64,000 nt of DNA from Macrosoma leucophasiata (Eukaryota; Arthropoda; Insecta; Lepidoptera; Hedylidae), in the NCBI GenBank assembly GCA_036365455.1, contig JAWQUS010000003.1:8080001-8144000 (forward strand). The letters run 5' to 3'. Shown here piece after piece: positions 42,483 through 53,762 of this stretch; position 1 is the first letter of the stretch; every line of letters starts with the position of its first letter. The notes below the pieces were generated by a model, which worked only from the letters and a program-made list of their open reading frames with translations, was not told the DNA's origin and did not search any database. Position numbers and translations under genes: made by a program.

Positions 42483-42668
42483 GACGACCCGGTTAGTCCA
42501 GCGGTGATTCGAAGGGTCGCGGGTTCGATCCCCGCACCGGGACAAATATTTGTATGGCCTACAGATATTTGTTTCGGGTCTGGGTGTTTGTGTATGTGTT
42601 GTATGTGTACAACGGCAGCCACGACACAGGTTTATACCTACTGTGGGGCTGTGAGTGTAAGCGTATTT
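42483..42668 (+). repeat. SINE family C, best-preserved copy
   Basis: 'cgacccggttagtccagcgg', 'gggtcgcgggttcgatcccc' and 'gcaccgggacaaatatttgt' show well-preserved A/B-box regions. It ends 'gtgggg ctgtgagtgtaagc' (spaced) before a T-run. It is a SINE head rather than a functional tRNA, since the acceptor stem is not closed. Confidence 0.8.
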
Positions 42669-42805
42669 TTTTTTATCGTTTTATTTTTGGTTTTTTTTAT
42701 GCAATTTATGCTTGGAATCCCAAATTATCGGTTCTTTTCCAAAAACCGAGACGTTTCTTCTTCAGACTTTTCCATTGAGGCAGTTTGCAAGCCACAATCT
42801 ACGCG

Positions 42806-43032
42806 GCACTAGTTTAAAACTCGAATGAAGCGAGAGCGCGAATGTAAGCACCACGCTCGCGCTTGTTGCGAGGTCCTTTGACTTGTGCTCAAAATACCGC
42901 TCTGACTATGGACGCGAGCGCTGCGAGGCGCGAGACGAGGCGCGAAGCGAGCCGCAAGCGTCTATTTACACTCTCACCTCGTGCCTCTGCTCGTGCCTCG
43001 TCTTGCGACTCGTACGCGAGTGTAAATCTAGC
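42806..43032. mobile_element. CpG-rich foldback element
   Basis: It stands out from AT-rich surroundings. 'cgcgagacgaggcgcgaagc' pairs imperfectly with 'cgtgcctcgtcttgcgactc', around an AT-rich turn ('tctatttacactctc'). It may be a MITE with degenerate simple repeats of 'gcgag'. The ORF across it is low-complexity and not a gene. Confidence 0.5.
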
Positions 43033-43708
43033 ATAATACTTCTAGTAGGTTTTATTTTATTTTCCTAAGAACCCTTGAAGCTGGTTAAGTGTCCGTGATA
43101 CAAAAACAATAAAACAAAGTTTTGCGGTTTACGTTCTACACCAGTATCGACTAAAGGGGCTTCTTTTAATCCCTACGCACAATTCTAACGTAAACGTAAA
43201 TCCAATAATATAAACTTCCTACGATATTTTCGATGAACGGAGTTACTCGAAATATTTTAAAGGTATTCTTGGAGTACAGAGATATAATGTCCAGCTAATA
43301 TCAATTTTAAACTTACAAGTTTACGAGAATGTTTTTTTAAATTGCTGCTATTTAACCGTTTGCGTGACAATACGTTTGTTGATGGTAGTTATCGTTATTC
43401 TGATATTCAAAATAAAATTAGTTACCATAGTGGAATATATAGCCCATTGGGGAATATAACATCTTGAAACGATTTCACAGTAGCGAAGCATTAATAAAAA
43501 AAATTAAGAAAAAACCGAAAAAAAAATCTACTTTGATGACACCGTTAGTGATGTACTCGTAGATGAAGAGCCTGTTTGTTTGAATGCGGCAAATTCTGGA
43601 GCTACAAGTTGGATTATAATAATATATATTTGTATAAAACGTAACTTCACATCCGTATACTCCCAAGGGGTAGACACATGTATATGTAGGTATAGATTCA
43701 ACATATAT
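43033..43708. other. Unassigned, with a SINE B end at 43638-43690
   Basis: 'aacgtaacttcacatccgta' is the 3' end of a minus-strand SINE B. No exon was recognised in the rest. Confidence 0.4.
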
Positions 43709-43993
43709 TTTTTTATGTCATGAAAGTGGCAAACAAGTATGCAGTTCACATTGATGTTAAGTGATGACTGCAGCCTATAGACACTTACACAAAGACCAGA
43801 GGTCAAAATGTAGATGCGTTACCACTTCTGAGGCCTAAATGTTATGCCTCTGTGTCGGAAATTACAGGGCCGTACATTACCACCTGACCGGAACACGATA
43901 GTGCTGAACACTACCATTTAGCGGCAAGTATATTAGGTAATGCGCTGGTGCCTAGGCCCGTGAGCTCCTTCACTGCAGCTCTACCACCAGTTA
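43709..43993 (-). repeat. Family A repeat, full length, minus
   Basis: From 'tttttttatgtcatgaaagt' to 'ctgcagctctaccaccag'. Confidence 0.85.
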
Positions 43994-45239
43994 CTTATTT
44001 AAATATGATTGTTATATTAAGGAGAATGGCTATAATAGGCTACAACATCACGATTCACGTTATATTTAGGACTACTAGTCATGTTTAAAGTGAGCGAATA
44101 ATGATCATAGCTTTGGAAATTATCATATATAGTAGGTAATCTTACAGGTAACAAACAAATTCAAAACGCACGTGTAACTACGGGAATAAGCTAGTCCAAT
44201 TAAGTAATATTGTAATCCTGAAACATCCTCGCAAGATAATGAAGAAGCGACAGAGCGTCAAAATGTGGTGGAGGTGTTTGTTTTATAGTGTTATTTGTCT
44301 TATTAACACACGGTGTTGGATCTTTGTCTCAATGTAAACTGGATTATAAATACATCCAATATTCGTCTCACCCTTTGTTTTGGATACCGAAACTGAGGTA
44401 TGACTTTTTCTTTTGCAAGTACCCTCCAAATAAAAATTAATTGAAGTTTTACCAAAATACTGTTGCTATTTCGCCAGTAAACTAATTAGTTAACTTAAGG
44501 TATATTATCGTATTGCACAGAAATCATTACATTTTGTTGCTTACTCAAATACTAAGGAACTTCATGGAATTATGTCCAGAGGCTAGAAATTTTTGGTGTC
44601 ATAGCAATGTCACACAAAGCATCCAATCAACATAATTATGTTTCGTCATAGGTTTAATATAGTATATTTAGAAAGGTAGGTTTAAAAATGATGTTCTCTA
44701 AGTTTGTACGGATACTAAAAAGCATTAGCGTATGTGTATAAAGCAATATGCAATTTGCATAAACGTTACAAACGAGTTACGATTAATAATTATAATTAGT
44801 AAGCAAATGTTACAATGTTACCTGCAAAAATGAGTAAGGGAAAGTAAATTTTCCCCAGACTATATCCTTGATAAGACCTAGAAAAGAAAAGGACAAGAAT
44901 ACTATAATTTGCTTTCATTTTATAGTGAATATACGTACTCCCATTAGAGCACTCGACGCAGTACTTAGTTTATAGTTAGTCACAACATATTTGTAAGAAT
45001 ATGGGTCAATATAATTGATGATGTTCGATAAAGACATATTATAATATGTTATATAGTAAGTTAATTAAATTAGAATTAGAAAAGAGAAATTTATTATTTC
45101 AATTTCAACTGCAGCGAAATTTATTGTTTCAAACTAATTAATAATATTGATGTTTACCTTATAAATATATTATTGACCTTTTATATTTTCACATCGGATT
45201 AATGACAAATATATTTTTTAATGGTATTAAAGTACTCAC
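43994..45239. other. Intron candidate, unassigned
   Basis: The sequence following the donor of the 45240-46263 exon (reading leftward). I looked for a small phase-1-to-phase-0 exon that would link it to 23505-23728 and did not find a convincing one here or further left. Confidence 0.4.
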
Positions 45240-46263
45240 CAATTGGAAATTCAATGGGACATATCAACGAGAAAAATTGAGACATGAATCCAAATGGATG
45301 AAATCCGTCTTCTAAGTGAAATTTTGGTATCAAGTAAGTTTGAGTTTGTGGTAGACTAGTAAACTTAATATTTGTTTTGTTCTTCGGTTCAAACCAATCA
45401 TCGATATCATAAGTTTTCACATTTGTCTTTTCTTTTTTCACGGGCTGATCATCAATGCGACTAGTTTTCATCGTATTTTCCGTCACAATATCTAACGTTA
45501 TGTCAATTGGTTCTGTATATTCTTTGAGAATTGTTCTTGTGATTGGTATCACTTGCACAGTAGTTGTAGAGGTCGACTCAGTTGTGGTAGTCGTAGTTAG
45601 CTTTTTAGTTGGAATCGGATCCATTTTTTGGTGCCTTCTTCCTTCGCTTTTCGCATTTTTGAGACTATTGTACTTGTCTATCCACGCTTTCACCACCGTG
45701 GAGTTTGTGGAGTTGAAAGAATTCCTTTTTATTAGCGGACTGCTGAAATTTTTATTTTCGTACTCCAAGTTAAGGGCTCCCTCCATATCGTTGTACGTTC
45801 TTACTTCTGTTGGCCGACTATCTCTGTACACTGTTTCTAAACAGTTGTCCCATACTAAATGTAAAGGTTTGTTTATATCATTATCCTTTTCTAAAGTTAC
45901 CTGTCTTTTGTGCTGAGATTCGTTTCCTGTACCAGACGAAAGTAATAGGACGTTTCCGTCCTCATCGGCATATTTTTTTCCATCGTCGCTCGTTTTTTCA
46001 AACGGATAAATTGTGGAGATTGGTTGGAAATTCTCTTTTTGTACTTGCGATTTACTCGGCACAGTGGGACCAACGACATTTAGATTGTTTCCGGCGGTCT
46101 CTTCCGATGTGGTCCGGATTTGTTGGATTTGCAAGGCAAAAACGGCTTCGGTGGAGTCTGGTAACGAGTTTACTCCGCTCGGCGCCACCGCCTCATTCCT
46201 CGTTTGCACAGGTATAATGCGATTCGCTAGCGAAATTGCGAGAATCAGAAAGAGTGATGTCAT
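45240..46263 (-). CDS. Probable first exon of the prominin-like gene: signal peptide and Ser/Thr-rich ectodomain
   Basis: The ATG at 46261-46263 opens 341 codons plus one base, closed by a strong donor 'gtgagt' at 45239-45234. The N-terminus 'MTSLFLILAISLANRIIPVQ' is a signal peptide. A Thr-run follows in the middle ('LTTTTTTESTSTTTVQVIP') with several N-glycosylation sites ('NKNFSS', 'NSTNST'). The last residues, 'FGFMSQFFSLICPIEFPI', resemble the segment that precedes TM1 in prominins. Strand and order agree with the prominin exons at 23728 and below, but at least one connecting exon was not found, so the link is an inference. Alternatively it is the first exon of an unrelated secreted or membrane protein. 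Codon use and length make it a real exon in either case. Confidence 0.7.
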
Positions 46264-46440
46264 TTCTGCGGTTAGTCACTTCATATTTATTTGTCGACGC
46301 GTTGTTTTAACACGGTTGTGCCAACAGGAACTGAGCCACGACGCGGGACATTGGACAGGGGATTTGTAGCACTTAACAGTCTGCCGTCGGTTGCACAATC
46401 GTATCACGTCGACTCCACCGTGCCTTTACTGGATTATGTC
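46264..46440 (-). promoter_or_regulatory. Candidate 5' UTR / promoter of the 45240-46263 exon
   Basis: The G+C and CpG content is higher than in the surroundings ('cacgacgcgggacattggac', 'cacgtcgactccaccgtgcc'). No TATA box was identified. The extent is an estimate. Confidence 0.35.
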
Positions 46441-46544
46441 AAGGGTAATTACAGGTAGAGAAGATAGGTTTCTTTTTATTTTATTGTTAGTTCATCATTT
46501 AATATGGAATATTTCGAAATGCACCTATATATAGGTAGTGTGTG

Positions 46545-46830
46545 TTTTACTGGTGGTAAGGCTCCAGTGACGGAGCTCGCGGGCGTAGGCACCACCACAT
46601 TACTTAATATACTTGCCGCTAAATGGAAGTGTTCATCACTATCGTGTTCCGATCAGGTGGTAATGTACGGCCCAGTAATTTCCGGCACAGGAGCATAACA
46701 CCTTAGGCCTCAGGAGTGGTAACGCATCTGCATTTTGACCTTGGTCTTTATGTAAGTGTCTATAGGCTGCAGTCATCATTTAACATCAATGTGAACTGCA
46801 TGCTTGTTTGCCACTTCCATTCCATTAAAA
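46545..46830 (+). repeat. Family A repeat, full length
   Basis: From 'ttttactggtggtaaggctc' to 'tgccacttccattccatta'. Very close to 49043 and 56622 copies. Confidence 0.85.
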
Positions 46831-48025
46831 AAAAGTGTAGTTTTAATTCAATAACAGATTGATACCGTGTGTAGAGGTTGAAGTTTAAAACAGTAGGTAC
46901 TAAGGACTACAAATTATCATTATCAGAAAATGTTGAAATTGATTTATCTTCTTTTTTGTACATACATTTATTTATAGATAACAATTTAAAATATTTTATA
47001 ACAACTTAAACCTATTCAAATAAACTGTCTTCCAATCTCATATCTTCAGAAAAAAAAAAATTTTAAAATGGATTATAAGATGGCATTATAGTGATATAGG
47101 TGATATTTAGTGACTTATTTCATTTAACTTTAAAGAACATTTACCAAAAAAAATAATTGAGTGGGAGTTATAATAAAAAACGTTTGTTTAGTAGTTAAAC
47201 CTTGTTCATTACTCTATACATGAGGGCGTCTATTGAATTTGTGGAGTGGCGTTACATACATAGGCAACAAATCAACGTTAATTCTATTCAATTATATAAA
47301 TATTGGAAGAAGTTAGCTAAAACACGTGACACTTCATACTCAATATCCGAGTTCCGTATAAGTATAAAAAAAAACATATTAAAAAACAAGCTTTTAAAAT
47401 TTGGCTATATCGTCAATAGGACTAGTTCCAGGCTATGTTAAACTCAATATATAACTAATCAAATAAATTCGACGTTTACAAACATAAGGCTTTTATTATT
47501 GCCATCTCTCATTTTCCATCACTTTCAGGATTGCTAGAAAAAAACTTACCGATTAAAAAAAAATAAGCGAAAATCCGGACGAATTGAGAACCTCCTCCTT
47601 TTTTTGAAGTCGGTTAAAAACTGAGGTTCTCCTCATTGTTCCTTTCACTTAATAATGAGAGAAGAAGAAACAACTTTAACTGTAATGGATTCGATTGTTA
47701 ATTCGAACCCCTTCCACCCCGTCTGACCACCAGATGTCCGGGATACAATAGAAAAAGGGTCTCTACATGGGAAGTGGCGTAATTAATGGTCAACTTTGAA
47801 TTAAATCACGAATATGTTTAACGATACCTGCATAATGATATACGGCATAATACGGACTTGTAATTTATGGCACATTTGTACCTATAATAACTTAGACTTT
47901 AAGATTGGTAACGCATTTACTTTTAAATGTCTGTTTTTATGTAGGTTACAGTATTCACCTAGGTAGGCTACTTACCGTCAATGTGAACTGTAACAGTATG
48001 CTTGTTTGCCAATTCATAACACCAT
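46831..48025. other. Mostly unassigned; diverged family A copy at about 47830-48025
   Basis: The old copy shows 'taacttagactttaagattg' and 'agtatgcttgtttgccaatt'. An 80-codon frame at 47202-47441 has no motif I recognise. 'ttttgaagtcggttaaaaac' near 47606 is a common lepidopteran repeat edge. Confidence 0.4.
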
Positions 48026-48484
48026 TACCATACATTAGCGGTATAGTGCGGTAGTAAAAATAACAACACGGGATGGTCTGCTGCCCAAATATATAGAAAT
48101 AAATTTATTTAAAATAATGTGCATTGCGAAATCTTATGAACAAATCATGTTGTCTCACCAAAATTATCATTATTATTTTTTCGTTCCGCGAAAAATTTAT
48201 TACCACTGCGATAGCCAATGCGCCCGCCAAGCGTGGCGATTATGGCATATTCTCCCCTAGTGACGCACAACACTGTTACGGGCGTCTTTGGGGAAGGATT
48301 TGTCCAGCAGTGGACGTTTTTCACTGGTGTGATGATGATGATGAATGCTTAGTCAAGATTTTATTCTAATATAACATTACAATAATCTAATTTTCTCACT
48401 GAAGGAAAGTTCTGGGCAGAACCTGAAACGTGACCAAAGTGTCGAGTTAATTTAAAAAATAATTTTAAGATCTATAGGTAATAT
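48026..48484. other. Unassigned, with a PLE terminal-repeat relic at 48405-48480
   Basis: 'agaacctgaaacgtgaccaa' followed by 'cgagttaatttaaaaaataa' resembles the terminal repeat of the Penelope-like element at 18525-18617. It is heavily diverged. Confidence 0.35.
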
Positions 48485-48760
48485 ACGCACATAGAGCAAC
48501 TCCGCCGACTGGTCGCGGCGGACCGGAGGGGAGTAGCCATAGCGTTTATTACCGATGCAAAACAGTCTGTCATTTTTTGTCGTCTGCCACGAAACTCACA
48601 CCTTGACTTTAACAAAATACATCAACAATTTCATGTACACATTTAAATATCTGGGCGATAGGCATAGGACCATTTAATCTTGTACTTTGACAGAGGGGAA
48701 AGCCTGCATATGGCTACTCCCCTCCAGCCCGCCGCGGCCGGTGGCCCGTGTTGCTCTATG
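48485..48760 (+). mobile_element. MITE-like element K
   Basis: It begins near 'cacatagagcaactccgccg' and its end is 'ggtggcccgtgttgctctat'. The outer 11-12 bp ('catagagcaac' / 'gttgctctatg') are inverted, as are 'ggaggggagtagccata' and 'tatggctactcccctcc'. ~275 bp; relative at 33641-33895. Confidence 0.7.
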
Positions 48761-48839
48761 TATACGCAAGATCTACGCAAATCTATAACCTCACGAAAAC
48801 CTAAGAACAAATCATGTTATCTCATCAAAATTATCATGA

Positions 48840-49020
48840 TTTTTTTTTATGTAATGAAGGTGGAAAACAAGAATTCAGTTCACATGGATGTTAAGTCATG
48901 ACTGCAGCCTATAGACATGAGGCCAACCAAGAGAGGCCAAGTTGCACATGCGTTGCCACCCCTAAGACCTCTTATTACGAGTATATTACTGTGATAGTTA
49001 TTAGGCAGCCATATATTATA
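48840..49020 (-). repeat. Family A repeat, minus, truncated
   Basis: 'ttttttatgtaatgaaggtg' to 'gtgatagttattaggcagcc', missing the 5' third. Confidence 0.7.
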
Positions 49021-49042
49021 CATACTTATTGTAGAAATTGTT

Positions 49043-49320
49043 AGGTGGTAGAGCACCAGTGACGGAGCTCGCGGGCGTAGGCACCACCGCATTACCTAAT
49101 ATACTTGCCGCTAAATGGAAGTGTTCAGCACTATCGTGTTCCGGTCAGGTGGTAATGTACGGCCCTGTAATTTCCGGCACAGAGGCATAACACCTTAGGC
49201 CTCAGGAGTGGTAACGCATCTGCATTTTGACCTCGGTCTTTGTGTGGGTGTCTATAGGCTGCAGTCATCACTTAACATCAATGTGAACTGCATGCTTGTT
49301 TGCCACATCCATAACATAAA
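49043..49320 (+). repeat. Family A repeat, full length
   Basis: 'aggtggtagagcaccagtga' to 'tttgccacatccataacata'. Together with 48840-49020 it forms a second inverted pair. Confidence 0.85.
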
Positions 49321-51260
49321 AAAAAAAAAACAACATAATAGCATTATATTTTGTATGAGACATTCAAGTTCCATCCAAAAAGGGAAAATTATAGTTAATT
49401 CCATATCGAATAGAGTGTAAAAGACCGGCTTTAGAAACTTTCGGTCCACTCCCCAAGTTGAAACACGTTAAGAGCTTTCCTTTAGAATGCACCTGATTCG
49501 TGTAACACTATTTTATCTGATCGGATTTGGATTTAGATTACAGGGAGAGATAAAACTTACTAGAGAAAACGTTTTATTTTGAACCTGGCTGGGTGTTGTC
49601 AAAAGTTTAAAAATAAAACGTTTAGATTTTAGATGACTCTGTTTTTATGTACTGTAGATATAACAATTTTTATGACAGTCTGCTTAACAATGATAATATT
49701 TACGCTACTACAATAATAATTACACTAGAGAGTTCCCAAGTTCGATCTCCGTGTCATGGAATAGTTAGAATTGATTCAAGCTCTATAATAAAGAACTACT
49801 TTATTATAGAGCTTCCGCGAGTTGGTTACGTGTGATTTGTGATGCTCGTGCTAAGCATTTGATGGGCAAAAAAAATTCATCGCCAATTATGGCTGTATAC
49901 GTGTAGGGTCATGTGTATTAGGTATACAATTAAAAGACGAATCTTCACAGTCACGATGATAATAATATGATACGTTACCATATTTTTCATGAATTATTCT
50001 GACACAAAATGATGTCTAATACTAGCGGTCCGCCCCGGCTTCGCGCGGGTGCAATGTTACCTACCCTCTCCTGTTCATCTTAGCGTGATGTTATATAGGC
50101 TATAGCCTTCCACGTTAAATGGGCTATCTAACACTGAAATATTTTTTATAATCGGACCAGTAGTTCCTGAGACCTGCGCGTTCAAGATAACAAACGAACA
50201 AACTCTTCAGCTTTATAATATTTATAAATACAACATTTTCTGGTCAGAGTTTTGTGAGCAAACTTCTCCGTGACGCCTTGAGCGAATTTCGTATTCAGAA
50301 GGTCTGAAGGAAGGTCTTAGTGAAATAAAAAATTGCAAACAATTTTTTATTTCACTAAGGTGTGACAAAGTTAGTTTTTTAAAAAAATAACATAATAATT
50401 TTACAAGTTTTATAGCGCGTACATCCAATATTCCTCGATTCCTTATTTACGATTTTGTATATATATTTGTGCAACACTATTCTATCTGCTGATCGGATTT
50501 CTTAGTCTAAACCTTCCACTTCAGTGCCGCGACTTCCTTGAATAATTCATCCTATTGGTCCACGCAAACGACATGTCGTATTGAAATGAATTCGTGCATA
50601 ATGTACGAATTGTACAAGTAAGATTTCGCATGCGTTTGTCGCTTTGGGATTCAATTTATTATACAAATTTTGAACTCACGTCATTTTTGACAATTCTAGA
50701 TTTATTGTAGTTTCAAATGGAAGAAAAATATTATTTACTTCTGTGTGGCTTTCGTAACAGGGTATCAGATTAGCTTTTCAGCAATGATGAATGGAACTAG
50801 CGTAGAAAAGTATGTTTGTCTTCGAAAACGAAGTAGGTACGCCCACAAATTGTCCTTCCACTACTCATACATATCTATTAAAACACGTTAGAAGTTTTTT
50901 TAGACTGCATCCTATTCCTCTAACACTATTCTGCATTTATTTGTTGATCGGCTTTCCTAGTCTATACCTACCTTCCACTCTAGTGCTGCGATTACTTCGA
51001 ATTATTCATTCCGTTGGTCTACGAAAACGGCATGTCGTATTGAAATGTATTCGTGCATTAAGTACGACTTCGCATGCGTTTGTGGTATTGGGATTATGCA
51101 GTTCGTATCACCGACAAGGTGTTTGAAGTAAAGAGTTAAACATTCCATTTTCAAAAAATGTCAATAAAGACTTTCTTAATTTATTACAGTTTTTTATTTA
51201 TCAGATTGTTAAACCTCTTCTCTAGAATGCACCTGCAACTCTATTTTATCTATCGATCGG
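49321..51260. repeat. Locally duplicated sequence block, hairpin and Helitron-like fragment
   Basis: Segments at 50455-50690 and 50890-51120 are diverged direct repeats ('acatgtcgtattgaaatg', 'cgcatgcgtttgt', 'aacactattct...tgatcgg'). Shorter pieces recur at 49470-49535 and 51210-51260 ('tagaatgcacctg'). 49778-49814 is a perfect 16-bp-arm hairpin with a 5-nt loop. 50022-50222 is a repeat related to 54538. No coding exon was recognised. Confidence 0.55.
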
Positions 51261-51725
51261 ATATCCGTGTCCATTAGTATAGTATAAGTTTTTAACAGAA
51301 CGTATAGGTTTTTTATATAAAACTTAATTTAGCATACTTTTGCCAATATGTCTATGTTAGAAACAAATGTCTGGAATGCTTAAGAAAATAATTTAACTTT
51401 TATACGTGGCCTTAACTCACAAATGAACGATATATTTTTTATTAGATCCCACAATAGAGTTGCATAACATGTTTGCGGCATCTGACAGCAATTTGAATAC
51501 CGTAAACATCGTGTTTCAGGTCTCAACCATTGCTAAGCATTCCGTTGATGGCCAGTGTTCAAACGTCACAGGCGCCTTTCGAAAGTTTAAAGCAATACCG
51601 ACTTTAGACTCAAAGGTGTGAAAAGGTTAAAGAGAATGTTATTCCGTGCGATGAAAACGAGGGCGCGTGCCCGTTAAACCGTATATGTGTGTTATGTCAA
51701 CATTCTGCCTTTCTTTCGGGCCGAG
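51261..51725. other. Nothing recognised
   Basis: No repeat family or exon was identified. Confidence 0.35.
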
Positions 51726-52190
51726 GTTTTCCGAGATTTTTTTAAGGTAAATTGACTAGTCGCAGGTGGCTGGCGAGAAACGGGTCAGGGGGTCCCGGGG
51801 TGTCACGTTCATGGGTCACCAGGGCCGCATTGAGCGGTTAAGTGTATTATGGTGATGGTAGCCTTTGGTTACGTATGTAAAACTAATCGAATATGGTTAC
51901 GACTAAGGAATCAGATGATGTTTTTTGTTTTGGATAATAATTTATAAGGTAAAATGAACAGTCGCGGGTGGCTGGCGAGAAGCGGGTCAGTGGATACTAG
52001 GATATCACGTTCGTGGGTTCATCAGGGCTGGATTTAGCGATTAAGTGGGTATCTAATAGTATGGTCATTAATAGCATACGGATGATTAATAGGATATGGC
52101 TTGGAGTAAGGAATCATTTAATGTATTTTCGTTGGAATATATTTTTAAGGTAAATCGTCGAGACGTGATGACCCCACTGCCCATTACAGC
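51726..52190 (+). repeat. Tandem repeat of ~205-bp units
   Basis: Two adjacent units share 'cgggtggctggcgagaagcg' / 'caggtggctggcgagaaacg', 'atcacgttcgtgggttca' / 'gtcacgttcatgggtca' and 'ctaaggaatcagatgatg' / 'gtaaggaatcatttaatg'. The period is about 203 bp (51758 to 51961). A third diverged unit appears at about 52577-52740 beyond an inserted SINE. Confidence 0.75.
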
Positions 52191-52309
52191 CACTGCGATC
52201 GTCAATCTGCATGTCACGCGTGGCGATACTGGCATATTCCCCTTATGGGAAGCCTTTGGTTCAGAAGTGGACGTTTGGGGGCTGAAATAATAAAGGTAAA
52301 TTTACAAAA

Positions 52310-52567
52310 TCCTTTATTTCTGGTTCTACTGGTTTTTTTTTCATTTTCTGGAAGTTTCCCAGTACCATTACCATTACAGCACCAAACATTATCTACCAAA
52401 CTCCGAGGAGTTTGGTAATGTGCCCGGAGATGGCAACAAGCTCGCCACTTGTTACATGGGCCAAAAAACGTAACCGGCGAATCGTGGGTGTTTGCATGTA
52501 CGCTTGAATGCATGCATTTACCTCTGCTTACCTCTACGGGGATACTACGTTAAAATAAAGTTACGTT
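52310..52567 (+). repeat. SINE family B, 5'-truncated, in or beside the tandem array
   Basis: 'atcctttatttctggttcta', 'tttctggaagtttcccagta', 'taaccggcgaatcgtgggtg'. The head with the Pol III boxes is missing, and 'accattaccattacagcacc' is inserted. Confidence 0.7.
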
Positions 52568-52740
52568 AAATTTACAAGTCTCAAGGCAGGTGCTCGAAAA
52601 ACGGATAATAATAAAGTACGTGTCACGATCATGGGCCAGCACCCGGTTTGAATGATTTATTATGGTGATGGTATACTCAACATTGGTCGTGTAACAAACA
52701 AGTGTGTTATCAAAGGTTTTTGATTAAGAAATCAGGGTGA
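52568..52740 (+). repeat. Third, diverged unit of the ~205-bp tandem repeat
   Basis: 'gtgtcacgatcatgggccag', 'tttattatggtgatggta' and 'gattaagaaatcagggtgaa' match the first unit in order. Confidence 0.55.
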
Positions 52741-53762
52741 AGTTTGGCGCTATTGTTGGTATGTCTTACCAAAGCTTCTGGTATGTTTGAACCGAAAGTA
52801 ATCACTTGCTAACATTGTCCCGAACTTCCAAGCCGTTCACTTTGTGACTTAGACGAAAAACGAATAAAAACATTACAGGGAAATTAACATTCTTTCGTAT
52901 TTGTAACTAGTCAGTCCTAAAGGGTACTAAAATAAGTTTGTAAGAAATGCTTAGAACGTAGATTTTTTTTATTTAGGCAATTAATACGACATAAACATAA
53001 TATGTTAGCAGATACTCGGATTTTTAATTCGATTCCCGATTTGACATTAGCTACTGTCACTTCGTAAAATAATGATACCACATTTAACCCAATAGTGATG
53101 GATCCAACAATCGATAAAAAAATCGCGATTTTATGTTTATGTAATTATTATATTGGTGCAGTTTTAAGAATTATTGATCGATTTTATTGAAAAAAAAAAA
53201 ACATTATTATTCACAATAATTACTTATTAATTAGAAACAATTGCAATATTTTATTCAAAGTTAATGTTTGGTTTTATTATATTAAAAACAAAACTTAAAA
53301 TAAAAGAGCCTATATAGCTAGTTTTCTTTAACTTTAAGTGTATTTATTTGTTTCGGTTTGCCATCAAAATGAATCCTCGGCCAAGTACATCACAAAAAGA
53401 CGTTAACACATTGTCCCTAACGAAAAAAAAAACGTTTACGAAAAGTTTTGACGGTTACTAGAAAAGTAATGATCCAAGTACAACAAGTACGTGAAAAACG
53501 AAACTACTGCGCTAAAATAGTAGTTGGATAATACTATAAAGGAATTGAATCGATTCGGAAATATTAAATTTTTGTATCGATTAATTTCGTAACGTCACTA
53601 TTTAGCAGTTATCATTACGTTGCAACACTAAAAATGTCAAATCGGGAATCGATTTAAAATTCCGAGTATAGCGAAAATATAAAAATGAAAATAAATAAAG
53701 GCGGACTGCTAGTTGACTTTCTGTGTTTGAATGAGGTTAAGTGATTTTTTCTCTCTTGAGGG
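52741..53762. other. Nothing recognised
   Basis: AT-rich. 'tttaattcgattcccgattt' (about 53021) and its near-complement (about 53635) are ~600 bp apart and could be the ends of an AT-rich element. Confidence 0.35.

Noticed and set aside
42483..42550. tRNA-like sequence with intact B-box
   Set aside because: It continues into a repeated SINE body found at 4285, 12645 and 19094, and the acceptor stem does not close. It is a SINE head, not a tRNA gene.
42883..43068. Open frame in CpG-rich block
   Set aside because: Low-complexity 'gcgag' repeats and palindromic structure; no protein motif.
44155..44240. Candidate linking exon of the prominin-like gene
   Set aside because: The acceptor and donor are possible, but the exit phase is 1 instead of 0 and the peptide does not resemble prominins.
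45455..46369. Three long plus-strand frames (153, 135 and 118 codons)
   Set aside because: They are antisense shadows of the 45240-46263 exon, whose signal peptide and donor make the minus strand the coding one.
47202..47441. 79-codon open frame
   Set aside because: AT-rich, no motif, no splice context; possibly a very old LINE tail.
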